Below the pieces are notes generated by a model that was not told the DNA's origin, did not search any database, and saw only the letters and a list, made by a program, of their open reading frames with translations. The position numbers and the translations under genes are program-made. Below are positions 16,662-25,752 of a stretch of DNA of 64,000 nucleotides, in pieces (the stretch's first letter is position 1; each line of letters begins with the position of its first letter). Source of the DNA: CAWCWK01 sp963842125 (GTDB lineage: Bacteria > Pseudomonadota > Alphaproteobacteria > Rhizobiales > CAWCWK01); assembly GCA_963842125.1 (NCBI GenBank), contig CAWJFE010000005.1:682001-746000 (forward strand), read 5' to 3'.

Positions 16662-17903
16662 CTACGTGATGGCGTATGGCCCCGCATCGATCGCCGGCGT
16701 GTGGCCGGAGACCAGGTCGGCCATCAACCGCCCGGCGCCCGCAGCCTGCGTCCATCCGTTCGAACCGTGACCCGCATTGACGTAGAGCCCTCCAATGCCG
16801 GTGGGGCCGATGCGGGGGCGCCCGTCCGGCGTCATCGGGCGAAAGCCGCACCAAGCCATGCCAGGCTCTCCCGCGACCGCGCCGGGGAAGAGACTGGCGG
16901 TGCGGCGGCGGATGGCGCCGAGGCTGGTCTCCTGAAGCGACGGGTCGAACCCACATAGCTCGGCCACGCCAGCCACACGCAGCCGGCGCCCGAGCCGCGT
17001 CAGCATCAGCTTCGAATGCTCGTCCATGACCGAGGAGCAAGGCCCCTCGCCATCCTTCAGCGCGAAGGTGAGCGAGTAGCCCTTTACGGGATAGAGCGGC
17101 AGCCGAATCCCGAGTGGCCGGAGGAGGTAAGGCGCGAAGGGACCAGCCGCGACGATGACGCGGGACGTATCGAGGCGCCCGTCCGCCGTATCGACCCCGA
17201 CAACCGCACCACCTTCCACCGCGATCGAGCGAACGTCCGTATTGGGCTGGAAGCGGACGCCCGCATTATCGAGCCAGGTCTGCATGGCCCGGCAGAAGAG
17301 GTGCGCGTCCCCGGTCTGGTCGTTGGGCAAGTGGAGGGCGCCCGAGAACTCCACCCGCGCTTCGGCGAGGCCGGGCTCGATGGAGGGGATATCGCCGGGC
17401 TCGACGAGGCGGTGGGCCACGCCGAACTCCTCTAGGACCGACGCGCTGATCCGCCCCGCCGCCATCTCGTCCGGCGTCTCGAAGGTCTGGAGCACGCCGC
17501 CCGTCGCATGGTCGAAGGCAAGGCCCGTCTCCGTCCGCATGGCATCGAGACGCGCGGCGCTGTAATGAGCGATGGTCTGCATGGCGCGCTTGTTCCGTGC
17601 GAAGTCGGCGGGTGTGCAGGCCCTAGTAAAGGCGAGGAGCCAGCGCCATTGGGCGGGGTCGAGCTTCGGTCGGATCTTGAGGGGGGCGGCGCTGGCGAAC
17701 ATCCACTTCAGCGCCTTCGCGGGCATGCCGGGTGCCGCCCAGGGCCCGGCGAAGCCGGGACAGAGGCCGCCGGCATTGCCGAAGCTCGTCTCCAGTCCGG
17801 CACCTTCGCGCCTCTCGACGATGAGGACGTCATGACCGTCCTTGTAGAGTTCGAACGCCGTCAGAAGCCCGACGACACCCGCACCAATGACGATCGTCGT
17901 CAC
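16662..17903 (-). CDS. D-amino acid dehydrogenase-like FAD oxidoreductase (DadA family)
   Basis: A 413-residue DAO-family flavoprotein with an N-terminal FAD motif (IGAGVVGLLTA), ETSFGNAGGLCPGFAGPWAAPG, typical of DadA, and a C-terminal GLYVNAGHGSNGWTQAAG. It starts with GTG 17903 overlapping the stop of the molybdenum reductase gene (GTGA), so the two are translationally coupled. DadA proteins oxidise D-amino acids to 2-oxo acids and pass electrons to the respiratory chain. The usual active-site layout looks intact. It is the last gene of the operon starting near 24 kb. Confidence 0.88.
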   Translation of the reverse strand: MTTIVIGAGVVGLLTAFELYKDGHDVLIVERREGAGLETSFGNAGGLCPGFAGPWAAPGMPAKALKWMFASAAPLKIRPKLDPAQWRWLLAFTRACTPADFARNKRAMQTIAHYSAARLDAMRTETGLAFDHATGGVLQTFETPDEMAAGRISASVLEEFGVAHRLVEPGDIPSIEPGLAEARVEFSGALHLPNDQTGDAHLFCRAMQTWLDNAGVRFQPNTDVRSIAVEGGAVVGVDTADGRLDTSRVIVAAGPFAPYLLRPLGIRLPLYPVKGYSLTFALKDGEGPCSSVMDEHSKLMLTRLGRRLRVAGVAELCGFDPSLQETSLGAIRRRTASLFPGAVAGEPGMAWCGFRPMTPDGRPRIGPTGIGGLYVNAGHGSNGWTQAAGAGRLMADLVSGHTPAIDAGPYAIT

Positions 17904-20152
17904 CCGTCGTCTCCTTCGTAGCGCTCGATCCGCACCAGCGCCGATAGCGCGGCGCAGGCCTGGGTGAGCTCTGAGGTCGGGCGGTCGGCGGTCAGCACGT
18001 TCGGGTTGCCGTTCCGCTCCGGACCCGCCGCTGCGTCCGACAGCCAGGCGCCGGTCTCCATCACCAGTACGCGCGGGCGGGCGGCCTCGGTAACGTCGGC
18101 GGTAGCGAGACAGGCGCCGCGCGCGTTGAAGAGGCGGACAACGTCGCCGGTGCGGATGGAGAGCCGGGTGGCGTCGGCGGGGTTGATGCGCACCGGCTCG
18201 GGGCCGATGTTCTTACCGGCTTGATAGAGCTGACTGTGCAGCCGCTTCTTCGGCTGGTTGGTCACGAGATGGAACTCGTCTTCGGCTGCGGCGCCGAGCC
18301 ATTCCTCGGGCGCGAGCCAGGTCGCGTGGGCCGGGCAGTCTGGCAGGGCGGCAGACGCAATCGTGGGGGCGGCAAGCTCGATCCGCCCTGACGGCGTGGC
18401 GAGCGGGGCCGCGTCTGGGTCGTTGCGAAAGGCGGACAGCAAGACTTCGGGCTCCGCCGGCGCCGGCACACGCCAGTGGCCGGCTTTGCGAAAAGCATCG
18501 TAATCCGGAACATCGATGCCGTCGGCCACGCCTCTCGCCTCGTTGGACGACCAGAGGTGGCGCAGCCAGGCCTCTTCGTCGCGGCCCTCGGTATACGTCC
18601 CCCGCGCGCCCAACCGGTCGGCGAGGTCGGTGAAGATGTCGACGTCGTTTCGCGCCTGCCCGACGGGATCGATGAGGCGGGGCATCGCGAAGACGTGCGG
18701 ATCGCGCGAGGAGCCGCCGATGTCGTTGCGCTCCAGCGTCGTGGTGGCGGGGAGGACGATGTCGGCGCGCTTCGCCGTCGGCGTCCACCAGGGCTCGTGG
18801 ACGATGACCGTCTCCGGCTTCGCCCAGGCTCGCTCGACGCGGGTCAAGTCCTGCGCGTGGTGAAAGGGGTTGCCGCCCGCCCAGTAGACGAGCCGGATGT
18901 CGGGATAGCGATCCTCACGCCCATTGAATGCATAGGGCTCGCCGGGGTGGAGGAAGGCGTCGGCGAAGCGGGCGACCGGTATGGCCGTGCCGTGCGGGTT
19001 GGGAAGGCCCGGCATGGCCGGCACATAGCCGCGCCGGGCGTCGGCGCCGACGGCGTTCATCGAGCCGTAACCGAAGCAGAAGCCGCCGCCCGGCAGCCCG
19101 ATCTGCCCCAGCATCGCCGCGAGCGCGATGAGGGCGAGGAAGGGCTGCTCACCATGGCGCGCCCGCTGCAGCGACCACGCCATGGTGAGGAGCACGCGCC
19201 CGGTGAGAATGCCGTCCGCGAGGTCACGCAACGTCGCCTCGGGGACGTCGCTGATGCCGGCCGCCCAGGTCAGCGTCTTCGGCACACCGTCCGATACACC
19301 CGTGACGTAGTCGCGAAGGATTGCATAGCCGTTCGTGTAGCGAGCGAGGAACGCCTCATCGACGCGGCCGGCTTCGATCACGGCGTGCATCAGCGCGAGG
19401 AGGATGGCGGTGTCGGAGTTGGGGCGGGGCGCGATCCAGGCGGCGCCGATCCCGTCGGGCCTGTCATCGCGAAAGGGAGAGACGATCGTGACCCGGAGGC
19501 CCTTCTCGACTGCGCCCGCCACCATGTCGGGCATGCGGTGATGGCCGGCGCCGCCCGACGTGACGCGCCAGTTCTTCGGGTTGAGGCCGCCGAAGGCGAC
19601 GAGGTGGTCCGTATTGCCGGCCACGCTCGACCAACTCGTCGCGGCGTGGGAGACGGCGGAGGCATCGCCCAGCACGTGCGGGAGGAGTGCGCCGGCCGCA
19701 CCCCAGCTATAGTTGCCCGTCTGGTCGGTGAAGCCGCCCGTCGCGGCGAGGAAGCGGCGAACCTGCGTTCGGGCATGGTGGAAGCGCCCGGCACTCGACC
19801 AGCCATAGGAGCCGCCGAAGATGGACCGGGGTCCATGCGTTTCGTTGATGCGGGTCAGTTCGCGCGCGACGAGGGAGAGCGCCTCGTCCCAATCGACGGG
19901 CACCATCCGCTCGCGTCCGCGCAGGGTGCCGTCGCCGCAGGGGCCGTGCTTCAGATAGCCTTCCCGGATGTGCGGGCGGTCGATCCGGCTCGGCGCGTAG
20001 ACCCAGGCGGGAAGAGCGCCGATCATGTCGGCATCGGCGCCGCCCACGCCGTGCGCGTCCACCCAGGGGCGGGTACGCACGAGCCGGCCATCCTCGATCT
20101 CGGCTTCGAAGGCCCCCCAGTGGCACAGGCTCGTCGCGATCCGGGGCGCCAC
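17900..20152 (-). CDS. BisC/TorZ-type molybdopterin sulfoxide or N-oxide reductase
   Basis: A 750-residue DMSO-reductase-family enzyme. I place the start at GTG 20152, 9 bases after the upstream stop. A longer frame extends back through the DHDPS gene in another phase and is rejected. The SYGW motif (Y116, W118) and the proposed Mo ligand S149 (GNYSWGAAG) match biotin/methionine sulfoxide, DMSO and TMAO reductases. There is no N-terminal Cys cluster motif and no Tat signal, so the enzyme should be cytoplasmic, as BisC is. Ending coupled to a DadA-like gene and preceded by a DHDPS lyase, it looks like a catabolic step on an S- or N-oxide, which is inference. Confidence 0.88.
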   Translation of the reverse strand: MAPRIATSLCHWGAFEAEIEDGRLVRTRPWVDAHGVGGADADMIGALPAWVYAPSRIDRPHIREGYLKHGPCGDGTLRGRERMVPVDWDEALSLVARELTRINETHGPRSIFGGSYGWSSAGRFHHARTQVRRFLAATGGFTDQTGNYSWGAAGALLPHVLGDASAVSHAATSWSSVAGNTDHLVAFGGLNPKNWRVTSGGAGHHRMPDMVAGAVEKGLRVTIVSPFRDDRPDGIGAAWIAPRPNSDTAILLALMHAVIEAGRVDEAFLARYTNGYAILRDYVTGVSDGVPKTLTWAAGISDVPEATLRDLADGILTGRVLLTMAWSLQRARHGEQPFLALIALAAMLGQIGLPGGGFCFGYGSMNAVGADARRGYVPAMPGLPNPHGTAIPVARFADAFLHPGEPYAFNGREDRYPDIRLVYWAGGNPFHHAQDLTRVERAWAKPETVIVHEPWWTPTAKRADIVLPATTTLERNDIGGSSRDPHVFAMPRLIDPVGQARNDVDIFTDLADRLGARGTYTEGRDEEAWLRHLWSSNEARGVADGIDVPDYDAFRKAGHWRVPAPAEPEVLLSAFRNDPDAAPLATPSGRIELAAPTIASAALPDCPAHATWLAPEEWLGAAAEDEFHLVTNQPKKRLHSQLYQAGKNIGPEPVRINPADATRLSIRTGDVVRLFNARGACLATADVTEAARPRVLVMETGAWLSDAAAGPERNGNPNVLTADRPTSELTQACAALSALVRIERYEGDDG

Positions 20153-20160
20153 GCTCCGGG

Positions 20161-21105
20161 TCAGGCCGCGGCGGCCAGAGCGGCCGGCCCCGCGCGGAAG
20201 CCGTAGCGATCGTCGAGGCCGAGCTTGGCGACGATGTCGAGACCCTTGCGAAGTCCCTCGGGCGCCAGCGTCTGGAGCGGCTTGCGCAGCGGTCCGGCCG
20301 GCAGGCCGACGGCGCGCATCAGCGACTTGATGGCGACGGGATTGATGGCCGAATAGGCGAAGTGGAGCATGTCGAGATTGTCGAGCCAGGCCGCGCGGCA
20401 GGCAAAAGCGTCTTCGCCCGTCTCCCAGGGCTTGGAGATGACCGCCATCTCGCGCGGGATGAGGTTGCCGGTCATGTTCGCCGTGCCGTGACCTCCGAGC
20501 GCCATCATGGGGATCACCAGTCCGAGATTGGGCGAGCAGCAGCACATGATCGCCATGTCCGGCTTGGCCGCACAGACCTGCGCCACCTGGCCGACCCGCG
20601 TGGTCGATTCCTTGAGGACGACCATGTTCTCGTGCTTGGCGAGCCGCAGGAGGTCGGTCCAGTGGAGGTCCGTCTTCACCCGGGGTGGGTTGTTGTAGAA
20701 GCCGATGGCCAGGTCGGAGCTGTCGCACACTTCGAGGGCGTAATCTGCGATTGCGGCGTTGTCAGCGCAGATATAAGCCGGTGCCGCGATGATCGCGCCA
20801 TCCGCCCCCTCGCCCTTGGCGAAGCGCACGTAGTCGATCGTGGTGGCCGTGTTGTTGCCCGTGCAGCCGTAATACATGTCGACGCCGGCCGGCTTCATCT
20901 TGGCCGTGCGGGTGATGATCTCGCGCCGCTCCTCGGGCGAGAGCATGGAGACTTCGCCGGTCGAGCCCATGATGAGGAGGGCGGACGTGCCGTTGGAGGC
21001 GTGCCAGTCGATGAGGGTACGAAAGCCCTCGTAATCGATCGAGCCGTCGGCGTTCATCGGGGTAATGAGCGCGACGAAGGAGCCGCGCGGCTGGGTATGG
21101 GCCAT
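20161..21105 (-). CDS. DHDPS-family lyase, second paralogue
   Basis: A 314-residue Schiff-base lyase with K165 (VVLKEST), Y137 (GFYNNPP) and a GSTGE loop at 47-51. It has unusual CCCSPNLG residues near 195, where DHDPS has its GGD/Y segment. It is clearly related to but distinct from the paralogue at 2237-3133. Position between a TRAP transporter and two redox enzymes points to cleavage or deamination of a 2-oxo acid produced from the imported substrate. It starts at ATG 21105, 21 bases after the DctM gene. Confidence 0.88.
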   Translation of the reverse strand: MAHTQPRGSFVALITPMNADGSIDYEGFRTLIDWHASNGTSALLIMGSTGEVSMLSPEERREIITRTAKMKPAGVDMYYGCTGNNTATTIDYVRFAKGEGADGAIIAAPAYICADNAAIADYALEVCDSSDLAIGFYNNPPRVKTDLHWTDLLRLAKHENMVVLKESTTRVGQVAQVCAAKPDMAIMCCCSPNLGLVIPMMALGGHGTANMTGNLIPREMAVISKPWETGEDAFACRAAWLDNLDMLHFAYSAINPVAIKSLMRAVGLPAGPLRKPLQTLAPEGLRKGLDIVAKLGLDDRYGFRAGPAALAAAA

Positions 21106-21126
21106 GGTGTCAGTCCTTTCGAGACG

Positions 21127-22416
21127 TCAGAAGAGGTTGGGGGCGACGAGCCGAGGCAGGCCGAGGACGAGCCCCGGCCACCAGAGCGAGAGGCAGGCGA
21201 CGAAGACGGTGAGCGCGCAGATCGGCGCCACTGCCAGCATTGCCCGCCCAAGCCGCACGTCGGCGATCTGGGAAGCGATGAGGAGGCAGATGCCGTAGGG
21301 CGGCGTGATGAGCCCGACCGACAGGACGATCGTCGCCAGCACGCCGAGATGCACCGGATCGACCCCCGCCGTGCGCCCCAGCCCCTGGATGATCGGCAGG
21401 AAGATGAGGACGGCCGAGATGGGGTTGAGGACCGTGCCGACGAGGAGGAGGAAGCCGATGAGGAGGAGCATGATACCATAGGGGTTCGCCGTGACCCCGA
21501 GGATGAAGTCGACCACCATCTGCGCGGCGCCGAGATAGGCGATCAGCCAGCCGAAGATGCCGGCGCCCGCCACCGTGAAGAGCGGCACCGAGAAATCGAT
21601 CACGGCCGCCGTCAGGAGTGCGGGCAGCGCCCGTAGCGGTACGTCGCGGTAGAGGACGATGGAGAGGAGGAGCGCCCAGCCGACGGCCGCGATCGCGCCC
21701 TCGGTCGGCGTGAAGATGCCCCCAACGATGCCGCCCAGCACCAGAACGGGGATCATCAGGGGCGCAAGCCCCCGCCCGATCGCGATGCCCATCGGTCGGA
21801 GGCCGGGGAACGGCGTTGAGGGATAGCCTCGTCTGACGGCGACGACGAAGGTATAGCCCATCATGAAGAGCCCGATGGTGAGACCGGGCACGATGCCGCC
21901 GAGGAAGAGCGCCCCGATCGAGACGTTGCCGAAGGCGCCGTAGACGATGAGGATGATCGACGGGGGTATGATGACGCCCAACGTCGATGAGGCTGCCGTG
22001 AGCGCGGCGGCGAAGGCCGGATCGTAGCCCGCCTTCTTCATCGCCGGAATGAGGATGGAGCCGACCGAGGCCGTATCGGCGGCGGCCGAGCCCGACAGGC
22101 TGGCGAAGATCATCGACACGAAGACGTTGACGTGCCCCAGCCCGCCACGGATGTGGCCGACCGTTCCGTCGGCGACCGCCAGGAGCCGCTGCGTGATCGA
22201 GCCCTCGTTGAGGATCCGACCGAGGAACATGAAGAACGGCACGGCCAGCAGCGTGAAGCTGTCGATGCCCGAATACATCTGGTTGACGACCGAGGCGAGC
22301 GGCAAGTCCTCGACCAGCATCACGAGGACCGACGAGAGGATGAGCGCGAAGCCAATATTGATGCGCAGCGCGATCAACACGAAGAAGCTGCCGAGAAGGA
22401 GTGCGAGCGGGTTCAC
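21127..22416 (-). CDS. dctM: TRAP transporter large permease (DctM)
   Basis: A 429-residue protein with about 12 hydrophobic segments starting at GTG 22416, overlapping the stop of the small permease gene (GTGA). Family signatures include FASLSGSAAADTASVGSILI and PPSIILIVYGAFGNVSIGALFLGG. It forms the sodium-driven channel part of a tripartite ATP-independent periplasmic transporter for an organic acid. Confidence 0.93.
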   Translation of the reverse strand: MNPLALLLGSFFVLIALRINIGFALILSSVLVMLVEDLPLASVVNQMYSGIDSFTLLAVPFFMFLGRILNEGSITQRLLAVADGTVGHIRGGLGHVNVFVSMIFASLSGSAAADTASVGSILIPAMKKAGYDPAFAAALTAASSTLGVIIPPSIILIVYGAFGNVSIGALFLGGIVPGLTIGLFMMGYTFVVAVRRGYPSTPFPGLRPMGIAIGRGLAPLMIPVLVLGGIVGGIFTPTEGAIAAVGWALLLSIVLYRDVPLRALPALLTAAVIDFSVPLFTVAGAGIFGWLIAYLGAAQMVVDFILGVTANPYGIMLLLIGFLLLVGTVLNPISAVLIFLPIIQGLGRTAGVDPVHLGVLATIVLSVGLITPPYGICLLIASQIADVRLGRAMLAVAPICALTVFVACLSLWWPGLVLGLPRLVAPNLF

Positions 22417-22895
22417 GTGGCATCGGCTTGGCGGCGATGGGGCAGGGCGACGGCGATCTTCTCGGCGAGGAAGAGGCCCATCAGCGCGCCGCTGACGGGT
22501 ATGGCAGCGTAGAACCAGCCCTCCGAAAGGCCGAGCGCCTGTACGCGGCTGCTGGATCGGATATCGGTCAGCATCCAGCCGTAGCGAACGAGGACGTAGA
22601 CGACGATGCCGCCGGCCACATAGCTGAGGACGTCGAGCGTCAGGTCGGCCCGCCGCCAGCCGGGCGGTACCATGTCGATGCGGTAGTGGACGCCCCGCCG
22701 ATAAGCGATGGCGGCGCCGATGAAGATGAGCCAGGTGAAGAGGAGCTGCGCAAGATCGAGCGTCCAGATCATCGGCAGTTGCAACACGTTGCGCGCCAGC
22801 ACCTGCATCCCAACCGTGAGCACGAGCGCGGCGAAACCCATCCAGAGCGCCGTGACGACACAGCGCTCCAGACCGTCATTGATGGACCGGATCAC
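22413..22895 (-). CDS. dctQ: TRAP transporter small permease (DctQ)
   Basis: A 160-residue, four-helix membrane protein starting at GTG 22895. The WTLDLAQLLFTWLIFIGAA stretch and YRRGVHYRIDM loop are typical of DctQ. It pairs with DctM, to which it is translationally coupled, and follows the binding-protein gene by 22 bases. Confidence 0.9.
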   Translation of the reverse strand: MIRSINDGLERCVVTALWMGFAALVLTVGMQVLARNVLQLPMIWTLDLAQLLFTWLIFIGAAIAYRRGVHYRIDMVPPGWRRADLTLDVLSYVAGGIVVYVLVRYGWMLTDIRSSSRVQALGLSEGWFYAAIPVSGALMGLFLAEKIAVALPHRRQADAT

Positions 22896-22917
22896 GGGCG
22901 CGCCCCGGCCGCCGCGC

Positions 22918-23910
22918 CTACTGCCTGATCAGCGCCAGTTCCTCCTCGAGGTCGAGCTCGGCCGCGAGCTCGGCCTGCTTGGGCGCCAGCGCTTCCTGGA
23001 AGGCGGTGATGTCGGGCCGCGTGACGGTCACGCCGTTCTCGGTCTCCAGCTGCGAGACGAGGTCGGCGTCGTATCCCTTGGCCTTCTCGATGCCGAGCGT
23101 GGCGGCCTCGTTCGCGGCCTCCTGAACGAGCGTCTGCAGGTCCTCGGGCAGCTTGTCCCAGCTGCGCTGCGACATCGAGATGTGGGTGCCCTGAATGGTG
23201 TGGGCGGTGAGGGCGAGGTAGGGCGCGACCTCGTAGAGCTTGGAGCCCTTGTAGCCCGGAAGCGAGCTTTCCAAACCTTCCGCGACGCCGGTCTGCATGG
23301 CCGCGTAGAGCTCGCCCCAGGCGACGGAGACGGGCAGCGTGCCGAGCGCCTCCCAGGTCTGCGAATCGAGCGGCGAGGGCGGCGTGCGCATGCGGATCCC
23401 CTCGATATCCGCCAGGCTCTCGACCGGACCCTCGGCGGTCGAGAGGTTGCGGGTGCCGGAGCCGGTGAGCGCGAGAAGCTTCATGCCGACGCCGCGCGCC
23501 TCGTAGACCTCCTCGAAATGCGCTTTGACGGCCGAGTCGGGGCCCAGCGTCTCGGCCATCTCGTCCATATCGGCGAAGAGATAGGGCATCGAGAGGATCT
23601 GATATTCGGGGACCTGCTTGGCCGCGTTATTGGTGCTCGAGATCATTAGGTCGATCGTGCCAAGGCCGATCTCGCCGATGACGGCCGGGTCTTGGCCCAA
23701 CTGGCCGGCATCGAAGATTCGCAGCGTGATGCGCTCGTCGCTCTCGGCTTCGAGCTTGGCCTTCATTGCAGCGGCCATGTCGTTATAGGGATGGGGGTCG
23801 CTGACTAGCGTGTGCAGGCGCAGGTCGAACTCCGCGGCCGAGGCGGCCGATAGGGCGAGACCGGCGGCCAGACCGGTGATGGCGGTGGCGGAGAGCAGCT
23901 TTGCGAGCAT
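22918..23910 (-). CDS. dctP: TRAP transporter periplasmic binding protein (DctP)
   Basis: A 330-residue DctP-family protein. The signal peptide is about 26 residues (LALSAASAAE). The segment IEGIRMRTPPS carries the conserved arginine (in RMRTP) that grips the ligand carboxylate in this family, and GELYAAMQTGVAEGLE is the other family hallmark. The ligand is therefore a carboxylic acid; which one cannot be read from the sequence. Confidence 0.92.
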   Translation of the reverse strand: MLAKLLSATAITGLAAGLALSAASAAEFDLRLHTLVSDPHPYNDMAAAMKAKLEAESDERITLRIFDAGQLGQDPAVIGEIGLGTIDLMISSTNNAAKQVPEYQILSMPYLFADMDEMAETLGPDSAVKAHFEEVYEARGVGMKLLALTGSGTRNLSTAEGPVESLADIEGIRMRTPPSPLDSQTWEALGTLPVSVAWGELYAAMQTGVAEGLESSLPGYKGSKLYEVAPYLALTAHTIQGTHISMSQRSWDKLPEDLQTLVQEAANEAATLGIEKAKGYDADLVSQLETENGVTVTRPDITAFQEALAPKQAELAAELDLEEELALIRQ

Positions 23911-24024
23911 GGGTCTTGATCCTCTGACAGGGGGCGATGCGGCGATCGGTGTTGTCGATACCAGCTTTGACGGGTTGCGGGCATTCGATCAAATCAAAAC
24001 CGGATGCAAGGTCATGCGCTGCTG

Positions 24025-24945
24025 TTATGACTTAGGCGATCCACCCAACCGCCGCACCAGCGGCATCTCCTCGACGGCGGCGAGAAGCACGTCGACGAAG
24101 GCGCTCGCGGCGCGCGACAACGTCCGGTCGGCATGGGCCAGCACGTGAAGGTCGAACGGGATGGCCGGCTCGAAGGGCACCGTGCGCAGGCGGTCGGAGG
24201 CGAAGACCGAAGGCGTCAGCGGATCGACGATGCCGATACCGATGCCCTCGGCGGCGAGCGCACAGGCGGAGTAGGACGGCTGGCTCTCTACGGCGAGGTC
24301 GAGCGCGATGCCGGCTTCCGCGAAGCGCTGCGTGACGGCGCTCGCCGTCGCGGTATGATAGGCAAGGGCGACAATGGGCTCGCCATCGAGATCGCGGGGC
24401 GTGAGGCGTTTTCGCCCGGCGAGGTGGTGACCGGGCGCCATTACGCAGACGCAGTGCGTCCGGTAGGAAGCGATGCGGCGCACATCGCTGCGCGGGCCTT
24501 CCATCTGTGCGATGCCGAGGTCGATCTGCTGCGTGCCGACGAGATCGAGGATGCGGGGCGAGGTGTGGACGTTGTGGGTGACCCGCACGCCCTTGTGCAT
24601 CGGCAGGAACCGGCCGAGCGCGCGCGGCACGACCTCGAAGCTCACCATGGGCAGGCTCGCGAGCGAAAGCGTGCCGTGATGGAGACCGCGCATTTCCCGG
24701 GCGAAGCGCTCCAGCCGCTCCAGCCCGTAGAACATGCGGTCGACCTCCTGGGCGAGGCCGCGTGCATCGGGCGTCGGGAAGACCTTGCCGGAGCGGCGCT
24801 CGAAGAGAGGAAAGCCCAGATCGTGCTCGAGATCGCCGATGAGGCGGCTGACGGCCGGCTGCGAGACGTTGAGCGCCCGCGCCGCCGCCGTTATCGAGCC
24901 GAGCTTCATCACGAGCCGGAAGGCGTTGACTTGGCGCTCGTTCAT
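24025..24945 (-). CDS. LysR-family transcriptional regulator
   Basis: A 306-residue LysR protein with a winged helix-turn-helix at residues 1-60 (GSITAAARALNVSQPAVSRL) and a type 2 periplasmic-binding-like effector domain. It lies on the same strand just upstream of the TRAP operon, separated by 114 bases, and just downstream of the SDR gene. It probably activates the TRAP/BisC/DadA operon in response to the substrate. I did not find a clear T-N11-A palindrome that I would defend. Confidence 0.9.
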   Translation of the reverse strand: MNERQVNAFRLVMKLGSITAAARALNVSQPAVSRLIGDLEHDLGFPLFERRSGKVFPTPDARGLAQEVDRMFYGLERLERFAREMRGLHHGTLSLASLPMVSFEVVPRALGRFLPMHKGVRVTHNVHTSPRILDLVGTQQIDLGIAQMEGPRSDVRRIASYRTHCVCVMAPGHHLAGRKRLTPRDLDGEPIVALAYHTATASAVTQRFAEAGIALDLAVESQPSYSACALAAEGIGIGIVDPLTPSVFASDRLRTVPFEPAIPFDLHVLAHADRTLSRAASAFVDVLLAAVEEMPLVRRLGGSPKS

Positions 24946-24972
24946 CGGCGCTGCCTCCTGCCCAGCACCATC

Positions 24973-25752
24973 TCAGAACGTGCCCGGATAGCTGCCTCCG
25001 TCGATAAGCAGCGCCTGACCGGTGATATAGCCGGCATGGGCCGAGCAGAGGAAGGCAAAATAGGCGCCGATCTCCTCGGTCCGCCCGTAACGATTGGCGG
25101 GATTGGTAGCGGCGCGCTTGGCCCAGATCTCGTCGAAGGTCGGGCCGCCCGGCACGACGAGATCGGCTACATGCTCGCGCTGCGCATCGCTGTCGAATAT
25201 GCCGGGCAGGAGCGTGTTGATCGTCACGTTCCGCGCGATGCCCTCGCGGGCGAGGCCGGCGGAGAAGCCGACGAGGCCGGTGCGCGCACCGTTGGAGAGG
25301 CCGAGTTCGGCCTGCGGGATCTTCACCGAGCGCGAGGTGATGTTGACGATCCGTCCGAAGCCGCGCGCGAGCATGCCGTCATAGGTCGCGCGGATCATAG
25401 CGATGGGGCTGAGCATCATCAGGTCGAGCGCGTCGATCCAGGTGTCGCGATCCCAGTCGCGGAAGTCGCCGGGCCGCTTGCCGCCGGCGTTGTTGAGAAG
25501 GATGTCCGGCTCGGGGCAGGCCTTCAGGGCGGCCGTGCGCCCTTCCTCGGTCGTGATGTCGCCGGGTGCGATGCCGACGGGTCGGCCGGTCTCGGCCTCG
25601 ATCTCGTCGGCCGTGCAGCGCAGTTGGTCAGCGTTGCGCGCGGTGATCGTGACCTCCACACCCTCGCGGGCCAACGCCATCGCGCAAGCGCGGCCCATGC
25701 CCTTGCTCGCGCCCGTCAGCAGGGCACGGCGGCCCGCTATCCCTAGATCCAT
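24973..25752 (-). CDS. SDR-family oxidoreductase, non-canonical active site
   Basis: A 259-residue short-chain dehydrogenase-like protein with TGASKGMG (residues 14-21), LLNNAGG and a C-terminal GQALLIDGGSYPG. The usual YxxxK catalytic pair is absent: the matching helix reads LSNGARTGLVGF, placing Ser for Tyr and Arg for Lys. A subgroup of FabG-like SDRs shares this LSN..R pattern, so it is probably a genuine variant rather than a decayed gene. It precedes lysR by 27 bases on the same strand. Confidence 0.87.
   Translation of the reverse strand: MDLGIAGRRALLTGASKGMGRACAMALAREGVEVTITARNADQLRCTADEIEAETGRPVGIAPGDITTEEGRTAALKACPEPDILLNNAGGKRPGDFRDWDRDTWIDALDLMMLSPIAMIRATYDGMLARGFGRIVNITSRSVKIPQAELGLSNGARTGLVGFSAGLAREGIARNVTINTLLPGIFDSDAQREHVADLVVPGGPTFDEIWAKRAATNPANRYGRTEEIGAYFAFLCSAHAGYITGQALLIDGGSYPGTF

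Noticed and set aside
18476..20206. A 576-codon plus-strand frame opposite the molybdenum reductase gene
   Set aside because: Composition is dominated by Arg, Gly, Ala, Val and Asp with no family resemblance; the minus strand encodes a complete BisC-type enzyme. It is an antisense effect of high G+C codon use.
17900..20728. A molybdenum reductase extended upstream to 20728
   Set aside because: The extra 192 residues lie across the DHDPS-family gene in a different phase and are Arg/Gln/His-rich. GTG 20152 fits the family N-terminus.
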